From: Pseudofabraea citricarpa
Lineage: Eukaryota; Ascomycota; Leotiomycetes; Helotiales; Dermateaceae
Assembly: GCA_029641185.1 (NCBI GenBank)
Contig: JAPWGK010000002.1
Location: 2,480,001-2,544,000, forward strand
Reading direction: 5' to 3'
DNA length: 64,000 nucleotides
Below the pieces are notes generated by a model, which saw only the letters and a program-made list of their open reading frames with translations, searched no databases and had not been told where the DNA came from. The position numbers and the translations under genes are program-made. Positions 1 to 10,827 of this stretch are shown one piece after another. The first letter of the stretch is position 1, and each line of letters starts with the position of its first letter.

Positions 1-504
1 GGATATTATAGCAGCGATACAACGACGCTGGAATGCATCAGAGAAGATATCGACCAGGAACCCCAACAGCTCAAATCCATACTCAGCAACGACAAGCTGC
101 GCAAAATTTTCTTTCCGGAGATCAAGAAGAAAGATGAGAAAGCTGTGGTGTCTGCATTCTGTAAAATGAGTGGCGAGAACGCGTTAAAAACGAAACCAAA
201 AGTGAGTCCCCCTTCTGCTTCCTCGGGTGTGCTTTATATAGCACTGTGCTAATATTCCTTCCTTACAAAGGGGTACGAGAAAGACCATAAAGATATCTCG
301 TTACTGAAGCTGCGAAACTTCGTTCTGAAGAAGAATATCCCCGATGAACAGATCGTCGGCGAGGATGCGATCCATGTCATCTCAGATATCTTCGAGGCCA
401 TGGAGCCCTTTGTAAGCTTATCTCCTCCCGAATTTAACAATGGAAATCTTCTAACCTTTTAGATCACACATCTAAATAGTGTTGTGTTGCCCGACCGAGG
501 TTGA
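1..504 (+). CDS. DUF2461 (TIGR02453-type) family protein, 3' part only
   Basis: The 5' end lies outside the window. Three exons are visible: 1-201, 271-411 and 463-504, joined over introns 202-270 (GTGAGT..AAG) and 412-462 (GTAAGC..TAG); frame is kept through both and ends at TGA 502-504. The translated tail has the DUF2461 C-terminal pattern: a helix with IREDI, then GYEKDH followed by LLKLRNFVLKK, and a final MEPF..HLN helix. The family is widespread in bacteria and fungi and its biochemical role is not established. The gene converges on the PIG-A gene, whose stop lies about 0.3 kb away. I am confident of the family from motif order, less so of anything upstream of base 1. Confidence 0.75.
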
Positions 505-811
505 GATGATAATAAACTCTTCCCAGTGACTACAAGCCTGGCATGGATTGTGTTGGTTATTTGTGGATTGTGTAAGAATAATGTATCTGCTTCGTTAAAT
601 TTGAAGCTGGCTTGATACCGCGCTCGTATTGAAACTAAGGCGAGAAAATAGAATGTTCTATATCTAAGTCCACATTGGAGATATTAGTGGCGAGAAAACT
701 TTTCTCCAGACTCAAATATATCAGTTTATGTGTACCAAGTTAAACTCAAATTGGGAAAACATTATCAAGAGAGACATTAGAGCGCGAATTAAGGGGTATC
801 ATTATAGTTCT
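505..811. other. Intergenic, convergent 3' ends
   Basis: AT-rich spacer between the converging DUF2461 and PIG-A genes. I see no gene or structured RNA here; it presumably holds both 3' UTRs. Confidence 0.5.
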
Positions 812-2345
812 CTAACCAGTATCTCTCCTCTTCTCTCGGTGTCTCGACACCCTTTCTTTAGGGGTCTTCTTCGGCCAATTCCTTGCTATGTCAATATTTT
901 CTCGTGGTGCACAGTATTCCAGGAGTAAGAACAGGAGATAATCGACAACCACACACAAACAGAACAGCTTTCCAGCCCAAATGCCACAGCCGTAGTACCT
1001 CTTCAACCTATCAATAAGAGCAAAGCTTTGGACACCTGCCCTACCCCTCGATGCACTCCAACTTGCTGCGTTAGCTGCATCATATCCATAAAAGTCTGCT
1101 TCGCTTAAAACACCCGAAATCCCATCGTAAACTCGTTCTGTTCTTCGTGCGACATCGGTCCATGAATACATCATCTTGACCTGATCATGAAACTTTTCTG
1201 TGCGGACTTTATTCGAGCGAAGAGCTGCAATAGCCTTCCCTGTCGCAGCTACGAGGTCATCCTCTTCTGGTTTGGCAAACACTGTCATATGTGCTGGCAA
1301 GACCTCCGGAATGCCTCCAACCTGAGTACAGACCACATATAATCCACAGCTTGCCGCTTCGACAATGACTGTTCCGAAGGCTTCCGTCAAACTAGGATGT
1401 AGGTATATATGACCCCGAACCATGACATCACGGACTTCTTCGTGCCTGACTGGACCCAACATTTCCACTCGATCTTGTAAAACATTTCTTTCTAGCATCT
1501 GTTCTAGATCGATGGCCTTAGGTCCTGATCCAGCAATGATGAATCGAATGTTGGGATGTATTGCGACAATTCTAGGTATTGCAGCAATTAACAAATCCGT
1601 TCCCTTGTTGTAAAATAATCGTGATATAACAACTATCGTGATTGTATCGTGCGGTCCTAAGTGGCTTTGGGGTACTGAGCTTGTATGGTTCGTTAAAGCC
1701 TGGTTCGGGCTATCTGATGGGTATGAGGGATGTGAGAGGGGGCGAAAGTTTTCGGCGACAACTGCATTTGGAATCACAGAAACCATCAGAGGATCCAGTG
1801 ATGCGCGTAGTACTGTATTTTCCTTGCTATGAAATGTTAGAAAGAGAACTCATAGGAAGTGGTTGTACATACCAAGTATTGCTGACACAAATAACATGGT
1901 CTACATCACTGAGTGTAAACTTCAGTAGCTTGTTGGTCAAGATACTGCCAGCATCTGCAAAGCCAAATAGAGAATGATCTGTAAATACAGTGCGCAGACC
2001 CATTGTCCGCGCATGCAAAATAGCCTCATGAGTGAGGCTGCTTAAACTACCATGTCCATGTACAATCTCAATCTCCTCCCTGATAACAATATTGCGAAAG
2101 ACTGGGAAAAAAGAGAAGACGGTGGGAAATGTACAAGCGCGGTACATGACCAGAAATGGAACATGATAGACCTTAAGGCCATTGGTAAGATACCGCACAC
2201 CGGTCCTGCCCTCGTACGCGTGGGTAATGACAATAACTTTGTGACCGCGATCGATCAGCTTCGTGGATAGTTGGTAGATGTGGCTTTCAATTCCGCCTGG
2301 CTGTGGAAAGAAGAAGTCGCTGACCATGGCGATATTGTATGGCAT
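812..2345 (-). CDS. spt14: GPI-GlcNAc transferase catalytic subunit (PIG-A/Spt14/Gpi3)
   Basis: Catalytic subunit of the ER complex that moves GlcNAc from UDP-GlcNAc to phosphatidylinositol, the first step of GPI-anchor synthesis. Two exons, 2345-1873 and 1826-812, with a 46-nt intron (GTATGT..TAG) give 495 aa, close to the family's usual length. Residues 7-18 carry the highly conserved [12 protein letters not shown] start of PIG-A, followed by [13 protein letters not shown] and the motif [12 protein letters not shown] across the splice; the GT4 EX7E element (EAFGTVIVE) is near residue 305. The C-terminus has the [13 protein letters not shown] segment and one hydrophobic membrane anchor. The start is fixed by homology to [12 protein letters not shown]. 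It shares a 273-bp divergent promoter with the Dbp6 gene. Identification is very secure. Confidence 0.95.
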
Positions 2346-2618
2346 CTTGAAATTGAGTGCGCAGGCCAGACAAAAGCTGGCCAGCGGTTATGGTGGGGTT
2401 CAAGCAGTAGGGCAGGCCATTGTCTCGATCTGGGTCTGGATGAGAAAGGAGATGAAGCCTTCCGTCCACTATCGATAGCTGACAGACGGGAGACGCGAGG
2501 CGCGTTGAGCAGATCTGGGCGGTGACGAGCGGCAATATCTTTTCTCCGAAAGGTTCAAAAAAGTTTCTTGGATTGCGACACCCACAAGACAAAGCACAGA
2601 GGAGACGTCAATTGTATC
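2346..2618. promoter_or_regulatory. Divergent promoter of spt14 and dbp6
   Basis: 273 bp separate the two start codons of divergently transcribed housekeeping genes, so both core promoters must lie here. No TATA box is obvious. Confidence 0.6.
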
Positions 2619-5018
2619 ATGGCATCCCAGATCTACTCCAGATATGTTCCTGGCAAGACAAAACAAAAAACACAAAATACGCCTGCAATAGAGCCCAGTC
2701 CACCTGCTCCAATCTCTATTCCACCTCCCGCCGCCTCCCCACCAGCGACCAGAGCTGATGCCTCTTCTACCTATGCGCGCTATGTTCCTCCCTCGAAACC
2801 CAAAATCCAGAAAGCTACGACGATTGTAGAAATTCCAATAGCCGAGTCCCCATCGATATCAAAAAGGAAACGAGAAGAACTGGTCGAAACAAGTGCTGCT
2901 GTTCAACCGAGTCCCAAGAAAAGCAAAAAAGCTACTCCGTCGATAGAAAGGAGTACAGACAGCCCGGTTACAACTGAAAGAGAGACGAGAAGAGAGAAAT
3001 TGGGGAAGAAGGGAAGAGAAGGGAAAGATGCCAGTCCTGTGCCAGAATCGGACGACTCTATGGAGGAGGATCCAGAAGACAAGAGACATAAAAAGGTTCT
3101 GCAAAAGAGAGAGAAATCGCTGAAGAAAGCTGAGAGGCTTGCTCAAAGGATTGCGGAGGAAGGTCACGCTGGAGAAACCGAACCTGTACCAGAAGCGCCA
3201 GCTGAAGTTCACGATCTTATACCTCTACCACAACCGGAGCCTGTCCCAGAGCCACTACCACAGTCAGCATTGGCATCCCTCCCTTTGTGGCTATCCTCAC
3301 CAATCCATGTAGCTCCTACTGCCACAGCTTCTTTTTCGGATCTAGGCATAAAGGATGAAGTAGTCAAGACATTGCAAGCCAAGGGGTTCGCAGAGGCCTT
3401 CGCTGTGCAGGCCGCAGTTCTTCCTCTGCTTCTACCTGGCAAACAGCAACAGCCCGGAGACGTTCTTGTGTCAGCTGCCACCGGTTCGGGAAAAACCCTT
3501 TCATACGTTTTGCCAATGATTGAAAATATCTGCAAGAACAGTGTAACTAGGCTTCGAGGTCTAATTATCATGCCTACCAGAGAACTCGTCGCCCAAGCCC
3601 AGGAAGTATGTGAAATATGTGCATCTGCCTACTCCAATGGAGCAAAACGTATCAAGATTGGAACTGCCGTGGGAAATCAAACACTGAAGATTGAACAAGC
3701 TTCACTAATGGACCAAGAATATTCTTATGACCCAAAAGCATATGAATCACAGCAAAAGCGTATTAATGCCAAATGGGAGGATTCTGATGGTGGAAGCGAT
3801 GCGGAAGATCATATCCTCTGTGAGGATGAATCTGGCTTGACATTTCCAGACCATGTCATAAAGCCAATTTCGAAGATTGACGTTTTAATTTGTACTCCAG
3901 GAAGGCTAGTTGAGCACTTGAAATCCACACCGGGATTCTCTCTAGAATTTATTAATTGGTTGGTGGTTGATGAGGCAGATAAACTGCTGGACCAAAGCTT
4001 TCAACAGTGGTTAGAAGTGGTCATTTCAAGCATTGGTGGAAATGCCCGACCACACAATGAGCAAATCAGAAAAGTGGTACTTAGTGCAACAATGACTAGA
4101 GATATTGGCCAGCTCAATAGTTTGAAGTTATATAGGCCTAAGCTTGTTGTTCTAGAAGGATCGTCATACGATGGAACTGGAGCTACTGCAGAACACGGCC
4201 CAGCGAACATCTTACCAGACCTGCTGGTGGAATCTGCAATCAAGGTTGAAAACGATGGAGACAAACCACTGTATCTTCTTGAGCTCTTTAGATCAAAGAA
4301 CATGGTCTCAGAGCCGAAAAGGAAGACTCCAGCGCCAACCATTTCAAAAGACGCATCTTCTAGCTCGGAAACTAACTCTTCAGACGATTCTTCAGACGAC
4401 TCTTCGGACGAGTCATCAGATGATGATAGTTCCTCTTCGAGTGGATCTTCGGTTGAATCCGAGGATGTGGCAATAAGCTCAAAGGCTAACAACGCCCATG
4501 GGGTGTTAGTATTTACAAAGTCGAATGAAACTGCTGTACGATTGAGCCGCTTGATCGCTCTTCTAGAACCAAAATTCGAACCTTATATTGGTACTTTGAC
4601 TTCGACAACAAGAAACTCCGCACGAAAGGCTGCTTTGAATGCCTTCCAAGCAGGGAAAATTTCTATTTTGGTTGCATCTGATCTGGTATCTCGAGGTCTC
4701 GATCTTCCAAATCTGGCACATGTCATAAATTATGATATTCCTACCAGCTTAACCAGTTATGTCCATAGGGTGGGAAGAACTGCAAGAGCAGGCAAGCAAG
4801 GCTTTGCTTGGACGTTACTAGGAAACACTGAAGCGAGATGGTTCTGGAACGAGATCGCCCGTTCAACATTAATTGAACGTTCTAGTGGATCAAGGGTGGT
4901 GAGAATGAGCATTGACTCAGAAAGTTTCTCTGAAGAAAGGAGAACCCAGTATGCCGGAGCCTTAGAGAGGCTTGGAAAGGAAGCAGCCAGTACGAAATTC
5001 AAGCGGACGGAGAAGTAG
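2619..5018 (+). CDS. dbp6: ATP-dependent RNA helicase Dbp6 (DDX51 family)
   Basis: Nucleolar DEAD-box helicase for 60S ribosomal subunit assembly. A single exon gives 799 aa. I chose the ATG at 2619, not the in-frame one at 2568, because fungal Dbp6 proteins begin near M-A-x-Q-I-Y-x-R-Y. The first 190 residues are Pro-rich then Lys/Glu-rich. Helicase motifs in order: AATGSGKT (motif I, about residue 285), PTRELVAQ (Ia, ~318), VDEADK (II, ~449), LSATMTRD (III, ~488), then an Asp/Ser acidic insert (~582-612) between the two RecA lobes, VFTKSNE (IV, ~630) and HRVGRTARAGKQG (VI, ~715). The long inserts in lobe 1 and the acidic linker are typical of the Dbp6 branch. Function is inferred from the yeast and human orthologues. 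Confidence 0.92.
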   Translation: MASQIYSRYVPGKTKQKTQNTPAIEPSPPAPISIPPPAASPPATRADASSTYARYVPPSKPKIQKATTIVEIPIAESPSISKRKREELVETSAAVQPSPKKSKKATPSIERSTDSPVTTERETRREKLGKKGREGKDASPVPESDDSMEEDPEDKRHKKVLQKREKSLKKAERLAQRIAEEGHAGETEPVPEAPAEVHDLIPLPQPEPVPEPLPQSALASLPLWLSSPIHVAPTATASFSDLGIKDEVVKTLQAKGFAEAFAVQAAVLPLLLPGKQQQPGDVLVSAATGSGKTLSYVLPMIENICKNSVTRLRGLIIMPTRELVAQAQEVCEICASAYSNGAKRIKIGTAVGNQTLKIEQASLMDQEYSYDPKAYESQQKRINAKWEDSDGGSDAEDHILCEDESGLTFPDHVIKPISKIDVLICTPGRLVEHLKSTPGFSLEFINWLVVDEADKLLDQSFQQWLEVVISSIGGNARPHNEQIRKVVLSATMTRDIGQLNSLKLYRPKLVVLEGSSYDGTGATAEHGPANILPDLLVESAIKVENDGDKPLYLLELFRSKNMVSEPKRKTPAPTISKDASSSSETNSSDDSSDDSSDESSDDDSSSSSGSSVESEDVAISSKANNAHGVLVFTKSNETAVRLSRLIALLEPKFEPYIGTLTSTTRNSARKAALNAFQAGKISILVASDLVSRGLDLPNLAHVINYDIPTSLTSYVHRVGRTARAGKQGFAWTLLGNTEARWFWNEIARSTLIERSSGSRVVRMSIDSESFSEERRTQYAGALERLGKEAASTKFKRTEK

Positions 5019-5455
5019 TGGAAAATATATTATAATTTCATGCACAGATACTGATGCTCTACTTACTCACTTGAAACTTTTCCAATAGTTGTTACCACTG
5101 CATTTCAAACTCACAGGCAAGTTCCCCATTACCAGTACAACGACATCTTTAATGCCACGAAGCAATAAACAACAAACTTGTAATATAGGACTCACCTGTA
5201 ACTTTTACTTTTACCTCCAGTGGTGTAAGTCTTTAGCACGCGGATAAAAAACGGGCCGTTCTGTTCGTGCTTACGTCGCTTATTTTGGATCTCGTCATAA
5301 CGACCACAACAATACCAGTGCTTTCATCGTCCAATGTAATCAGAAGAACCACCTGCACTCCTACGGGTAATACAACCCACAATCAGAGGCATCCCGTCAG
5401 CCGGGAGGTCATCTCGCAAGTTATAACAGGGTTATCTAGCAATACATCCAGTGAT
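5019..5455. other. Intergenic, upstream of Zn2Cys6 regulator
   Basis: 437 bp between dbp6 and the next gene. The regulator's frame is open back to an in-frame ATG at 5267, so part of this stretch could be coding if the longer start is used; otherwise 3' UTR and promoter. Confidence 0.4.
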
Positions 5456-6878
5456 ATGCCTAGCAACACACATGGACCACGCCGCAAGTCTTGCGAGGAA
5501 TGCTTTAAAGCAAAGCGTCGATGCGATAAGAATAGCCCGTCATGTTTGCGGTGCGTCAAGTTAGAGTTGAACTGCAAGTATTCAAGCCAAATCCCCCGTC
5601 GCCCAAACCAATCACGTGCCAACGAGGATGGTAATCCAAGTAACACATCTTTGATTGAGCAGTACGATGACCATACAATCTTGCCATCTCTACAAGAATT
5701 AGACGACCTGGTAATGAACCAGGATGTTCAAACAGGAGATGATTCAAATGTTGGGCCTCTGGACGACTCTTTAATGTGGGATTTGACAGATTTCGGTACA
5801 CCCACTCGCAGCCAAGACTTCCAATCCAGTACAGACTTACTGTCAATACAACCAAGTTCTCCAAATAAAGACATCTATCTGGACCTTCTGAGTGTGGCCG
5901 CGTCAAGAATTAATTACTCAATTAAGCTGATCAGAGATGTACCTACCCGAATGGTGCGTGAGAACTCAACTCCATGGTCTCACGCACTTCTGTATAAAGA
6001 TCATATGCCGAAGTCAATGCATGGTATGGATTTTATAAACTTATATGACCTTTAAAACTCATTCATATATGTTTGACGTTAACTCCATGTTTACAGATGC
6101 ACACGCTGCCTGCGCATTATATATGGCCATTAATGAGACGAACAAGCAAATGATATTCCGAGCCATCGATATTCGGACCAAAGAGCTTGTTGCTTCACCG
6201 GAATGCGTGGAACCGTTGCATATACTTGCAAATGTTCAATCGCTTGTTTTGTATCAGATAATCCGGCTCTATGATGGTGATGTAATACCTCTCCAGAATC
6301 CCCAAAATATCTTTCATGAGGCACGTACTAATCAAGCACTCAAGGTTCGATTTCGTGCTCAAGGCGAAGCGGATATGGATACGTTAAAACTCTACAACTC
6401 CAAACTACTCAATTTGTTGGAAAGGCAGTCAATGTCTACTCTGACCTCTTCAGGGGCACCAGACATGGAGTCAAGCTCGTTAGGTTCTTATGCAGTAACA
6501 CAGCCCAGTCTTTCTGCAGTACCTCACAAAACCTGGCTTTTCCAAGAATCATGCCGGCGGACATACCTGTTTAGCATATTCTTCCTATCCTTCTACAACA
6601 TGTTGAAGGGTGGGTCTTGCGCAAGTAATGCATTTGTGGTTATTCATCCTTGGATATTGAGTTCTCATCTTTGGAACGCACCTTCGGAGTTTCATTTCAA
6701 TGTTGCTAAGAGGGAACAAAAGGCTTTTGAGATTCACAATTTGGACTTTGAGGAATTTCTAAATACTGGCCAGCCTGATGATATAGATGATTTTGGGAAA
6801 ATGCTTTTGGTTGCGGATAGAGGCTTGGATGAGGTTAGAGCTTGGTTTTACGACAGAGGTCAGGATTTTCTCTCCTAG
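5456..6878 (+). CDS. Zn2Cys6 transcription factor, short fungal type
   Basis: Nuclear DNA-binding regulator of 449 aa. Exons 5456-6023 and 6097-6878; the 73-nt intron (GTATGG..CAG) joins a split GAT codon and yields the continuous segment DAHAACALYMA. The binuclear cluster is at the extreme N-terminus with Cys13, 16, 23, 30, 33 and 40 (CX2CX6CX6CX2CX6C). An in-frame ATG at 5267 would add 63 residues, but a cluster starting at residue 13 is the usual arrangement, so I prefer 5456. The rest lacks an obvious coiled coil; the aromatic/Cys-rich middle (YIFSIFFLSFYNML-like) resembles the C-terminal part of secondary-metabolism pathway regulators. It sits beside the NmrA, MFS and monooxygenase genes and may control them; that is inference from position only. 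Confidence 0.85.
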
Positions 6879-7106
6879 TGTTACTTATAAGCAAAAAGAC
6901 AGTTTGAAAAGGGCTGGGTATGGCATTATCAAAATGGAGCAATAATTCAGTGGTTCGTGTGGATCGAGTGGTTGTTTCCAATAAGTGCTCAGTATCAATT
7001 TCAGTACACTGGAATAATGAGCGACATAATTTGATTGAGTACCTAATTTAATGAAAAAGGTTGATCGAGGGACCGTCTGAGATACTTCCTACTATCTACA
7101 GCTTAC

Positions 7107-8054
7107 TCATTTCGTCTCGGTTGGCTGAGCCTCACCTCCAACTGTGTTTTGCAGGATTTCTTTATGAGATTCAAGGAATTCCTCAAATGTTCTCAATGGA
7201 AGCCCCCATTCCTCCGTTTCGCTAACATCCATCCAAGTATGCATGTTTTTCACTGCATCCTGCGACCCAATGACAGGATGCGTGTGTTTTTGAGCTTGTA
7301 TCTCCGCTTCGCTGTGAAAGATGACTTCGACCTTCTTCCCAGCAACTTTCCCCATCAAATCCGCCACGGTCTGTACCTTGAGTGCTTGCGAGGCAAGATT
7401 GATACCTTTACCCCCATACTTCTTTGGGTCAAGAAAGGCAGCAACAACAAATTTTCCAATGTCCTCAGGGTCTATCATAAGAAGCTTCGTCTCAGGCGTA
7501 TACGCAGAAATTAATTTCCCTTCTGCAACTAGTTCAGGAAACATGAAATTCACCGCCGGCAGAAGGAAGTTTGTGTGGAAGTTGGTTCCCCGAAATATTG
7601 TTTCCGTTTCCCATCCACCTCTCTGAACTTCCTCCTCGATTGCTCTCTTGCTTTGGAAATACTGCTCCGTGAAACTTCCCGGCGCGGGCTTGACGAGCGT
7701 CTCATATCGATCGACTCCAATAGCACTGGAATAGATAACATGCTTGACCCCGGCATTCTTGGCGCATGTCAGAATGTTTTGAGCATGTCGAAGTTCGGCT
7801 CCGTCGTTTTGGAAACTCGGATATACGTTGAGGAATAACCCATAGCAGTCCTTGGCGGCTGCCTGAAGTGCATCAATATTATCCCAGTCTCCCTCAAAAA
7901 TGACAGCGCCTTGAGATGCAAGAGCCTTCGCAGCATCGGCACTGGGATTGCGGACGAAGGCATGAACAGTCCAGTTCGACTTCAGCAATAACCTGGCGAC
8001 TGCACCGCCTTGTATGCCAGTTGCACCCGTGACGAGAACTTTAGGAGAAGTCAT
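7107..8054 (-). CDS. NmrA-like NAD(P)-binding protein
   Basis: A single exon gives 315 aa. The N-terminus has the Rossmann glycine motif GATGIQGG (residues 10-17) of the atypical SDR NmrA/HSCARG family, preceded by a short beta strand and followed by VRNPS, the loop that reads the 2'-phosphate or redox state in this family. The true ATG is at 8054; the open frame extends four codons further but begins with TTG. NmrA-like proteins act either as redox-sensing partners of transcription factors or as reductases; the sequence alone does not decide. No SDR Tyr-X3-Lys motif is convincingly placed, which favours a regulatory or binding role. A Zn2Cys6 regulator lies just upstream on the other strand, converging on it. 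Confidence 0.85.
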   Translation of the reverse strand: MTSPKVLVTGATGIQGGAVARLLLKSNWTVHAFVRNPSADAAKALASQGAVIFEGDWDNIDALQAAAKDCYGLFLNVYPSFQNDGAELRHAQNILTCAKNAGVKHVIYSSAIGVDRYETLVKPAPGSFTEQYFQSKRAIEEEVQRGGWETETIFRGTNFHTNFLLPAVNFMFPELVAEGKLISAYTPETKLLMIDPEDIGKFVVAAFLDPKKYGGKGINLASQALKVQTVADLMGKVAGKKVEVIFHSEAEIQAQKHTHPVIGSQDAVKNMHTWMDVSETEEWGLPLRTFEEFLESHKEILQNTVGGEAQPTETK

Positions 8055-8527
8055 GGTTTTTGACAAATTTCTGGAGATCGAATGAGGGGATGGAAAGTGT
8101 AAAGATGTGATTTTCTGAAAGTGAAGCTGCTGCGATTAAACATTCGAGGGTACCTCGCAACTTATATACCCTTCTTTTACGTGTCAAAAGAGAGTGCTTG
8201 ATTATGGGCTGCGGAAGTTGTCACATGAGTTTTGCCTTAGCGGAGGTTGCGGTGGCTGCGGTGGTTGCGGTGGTTCACCTACGTAGCGCAACCTGACGTG
8301 CGGGGGTGCGGAGGTTGCATTAATCATGCCCAAAACCAGGGAAATTTATGATTCATCCAATGAACAGGTTTGATAATTAATTAGTACAAATATTTGCTTG
8401 AGTGGCATATTAAAGTGCTTATCTGAACTTCGAAATTATTTGCTCGCTTAGCTAGGGTACATTAGTCCCAACAGTGCCTCTGCCGTGCTTACTTGCGTAC
8501 ATAAGAAGCAGCTAATGATTTTCAAAG
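8055..8527. promoter_or_regulatory. NmrA promoter and MFS 3' flank
   Basis: 473 bp between the start of the NmrA gene and the stop of the MFS gene on the same strand. It contains a G-rich nonamer array (8240-8275) about 190-220 bp from the NmrA start codon and a further copy at 8308-8316. Confidence 0.5.
8240..8275 (+). repeat. Four tandem 9-bp repeats, consensus GCGGTGGTT
   Basis: Four head-to-tail nonamers: GCGGAGGTT, GCGGTGGCT, GCGGTGGTT, GCGGTGGTT. A fifth copy, GCGGAGGTT, is at 8308-8316, and the inverted element CGCAACCT lies between at 8287-8294. It sits in the promoter-side flank of the NmrA gene. Confidence 0.9.
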
Positions 8528-10827
8528 CTATGGTACATAACGGAAATCCTTGACACCTTCTAGATCTTTAACTTTGCCCTCGTCAGCGAGTCGATTCTGT
8601 TGTTTGAGATGCATTGACATCGCGAAAGTTCCAACACAAAAGAACAACTGTAATCCAATCGTAGTCCTATTTCATCTCAAAGTTAGTTAACTAGGTCGAA
8701 TTTGAAAGATACATATAGATGAGTGCTTATAGTATCACATATGGATTAACAAAGAGGATGGGGGTTTTCATACCACATTCCTGGTAAATAGAGCTATTTT
8801 GATCACACTGATTAGCTTAAATGACCCTGCCAACACATCACCGAGTCAATAATTGAGATGGAAAAGCACTAACAGGTGTATCTTGTGAGCGGAAGACCGT
8901 ACTTCCAGTTACTCCTCCTGCAGCGCCAATACTAATCATGGCTGCTGAAACTATACCACGTTTTGCTTGACGAGCTGTCTGATTTTGTCCGTATGCTAAT
9001 GTTGCAGGTCTTAAATATTCGGTCAGTACTATCTCCATAGCAATAGGTTGGAGGTTTGCATAAAACTCACACGTTTGCTTGGGATCCTAAAATTGCCAGG
9101 AATGTACTAAGCTCGGTCAGATTGGTGCTTTTATGTATGATGGAGGAAGTAGTGAAATAAACGACCGAAAGACATACCCAAAGTACCGTACAGCAGGAGG
9201 CTTAACGTAGAGAATGATGAGTAATCCAGCGACTCTGTCAAAAGTATTAGCTTGTTAGAAGTTAGAAAGCGAGACAATAAGTCTTACGCGACCAGAGATT
9301 GTCCACAGAGAAAACTGGTTATTGTGTTATTATTGATTGACAAGCATTGAGAAGAATCATCTGGAACCTACGGCCATCGTGTTCGATATTTGTCTGAGAG
9401 CCGAGCTAATGCAATACTACAGAACACAGTAAACAGCTGTATGAGTGTTAGTAACTTGCATGGACCCTAAATTTTGATCATATGAAGGAAGCAATCTTCA
9501 TACATATGGGGGACCTGTCAAAATCAAGGATGTGGTTCTGTTGAAGCCAAGGCCGTTATTCAGGATGATAGGCAGGAAATATGACATTGCATATCCGCTT
9601 GTGCCACAAACGTAGTACTGAAGACAACTATAAACCACCAGTAACATTAGATCCGAGTTGGTATAATCATAAAATCGTGATTATTACTTACTAGAATCCC
9701 AATTTCCAATCAAAAAGCGCTTTGATCGTATCCTTGACGCTCATAGCAATATACTCGCTTTCTCCTTTATCGAGCTCTAGTCGAGTTGTGGCAATATGTT
9801 TTTCTCTGGCATTCAACCATTTTGCTTTTTCAGGAACTAGTTATTCTGTCAGCAAATGTTCAAGTATTCAAATGTGTTTCATAAATTTACATTCTCCGAT
9901 TGTCAGAAATGAGGCGAACCCGAGCAAAACTGTGATCATGCCCTCAATTATAAAGATCCATCGCCATCCTTGTCGGAATATTCCATCTCCAACTTTGATA
10001 AGTTGGAGGCCATAAGCAAGCTATCAAAATATCAGCAACATTTTGAAATGGAGGCTTTTTCCAAGCTTTCGAACTTACGATTCCACTGAAGGCAGTCGCA
10101 ATCAATGCCGACATGTAAAATAAAGAAGCTTTGCTTGCCGTTTCATAAGTTCGGTACCAACTTGAGATCAGGAAGACTGCCCCGGGAAAGACTAGAGAAA
10201 TGATTTAGTAATTGTTCCTTTTGGATGCTGGGGTCGTGTGGAGTTTCATACGTCCTGCCTCGAAAGCGCCAAGCAATGCTCTAAGAACTGCGACCGGAGC
10301 CCAATGTTCTACAAGGCCGATGCAAAGCACCATAAGACCCCAGAAGACGACCAGAAAACTCAGCCAGTTTCGTGCGCCAACACGACGAATTATAAAGTTC
10401 GATGGGAGTTCGAATAATGCGTAAGTCGGAAAGAAAACTAGTAGTGAGACGGAGTAACGATTTCCTTCATAGAGAATATAAGCTAATATCACGAACTAAG
10501 AATATTTGGAAGTCATACCAACGGATAATGCAAGGTCTGTACTCATACCACTGATATACGCCGATGAAATATTATTTCGGTCGAGTAAAGATGCCGCAAA
10601 AACCACACAGAGCATAGGCATAATGTGGTAGTCGATTTTTCTACTTTGAGGAGGTGAGCATCAATGAATATTAGATGTATAATGTATTCTTACACAAGAG
10701 AAGTTTCCTCATTTTTATCCCAATCCTGGACAAGCCTGACATCAACATCGTGCTTCTCGTCACTTTTCGAGTCTGAAGCGATATCGATATCAACAACCCG
10801 GTCTTGGAGGATATCTTTTGAAGCCAT
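8528..10827 (-). CDS. MFS permease, anion:cation symporter (allantoate/nicotinate) type, 14 exons
   Basis: Plasma-membrane transporter of 486 aa, likely for a small organic acid or amide. Fourteen exons keep frame: 10827-10694, 10640-10519, 10464-10252, 10191-10079, 10020-9891, 9836-9692, 9627-9504, 9436-9372, 9314-9288, 9234-9178, 9106-9071, 9009-8874, 8793-8774 and 8666-8528. The protein starts MASKDILQD and has the ACS (Dal5/Tna1) hallmarks: LDRNNIS in helix 1, LFELPSNFIIRRVG in helix 3, a GAFEAGLFPG helix-4 motif, WRWIFIIEG, then the central loop, LPIILNNGLGF, and LAYGQN followed by GSTVFRSQDTP near the end. Several exons are tiny (20, 27 and 36 nt). No internal stop or frameshift is present, so the gene looks functional. 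It is divergent from the Baeyer-Villiger monooxygenase, suggesting shared control; the substrate is unknown. Confidence 0.9.

Noticed and set aside
4001..4492. Minus-strand 163-codon frame rich in Ser and Glu
   Set aside because: Antisense shadow of the acidic insert of Dbp6.
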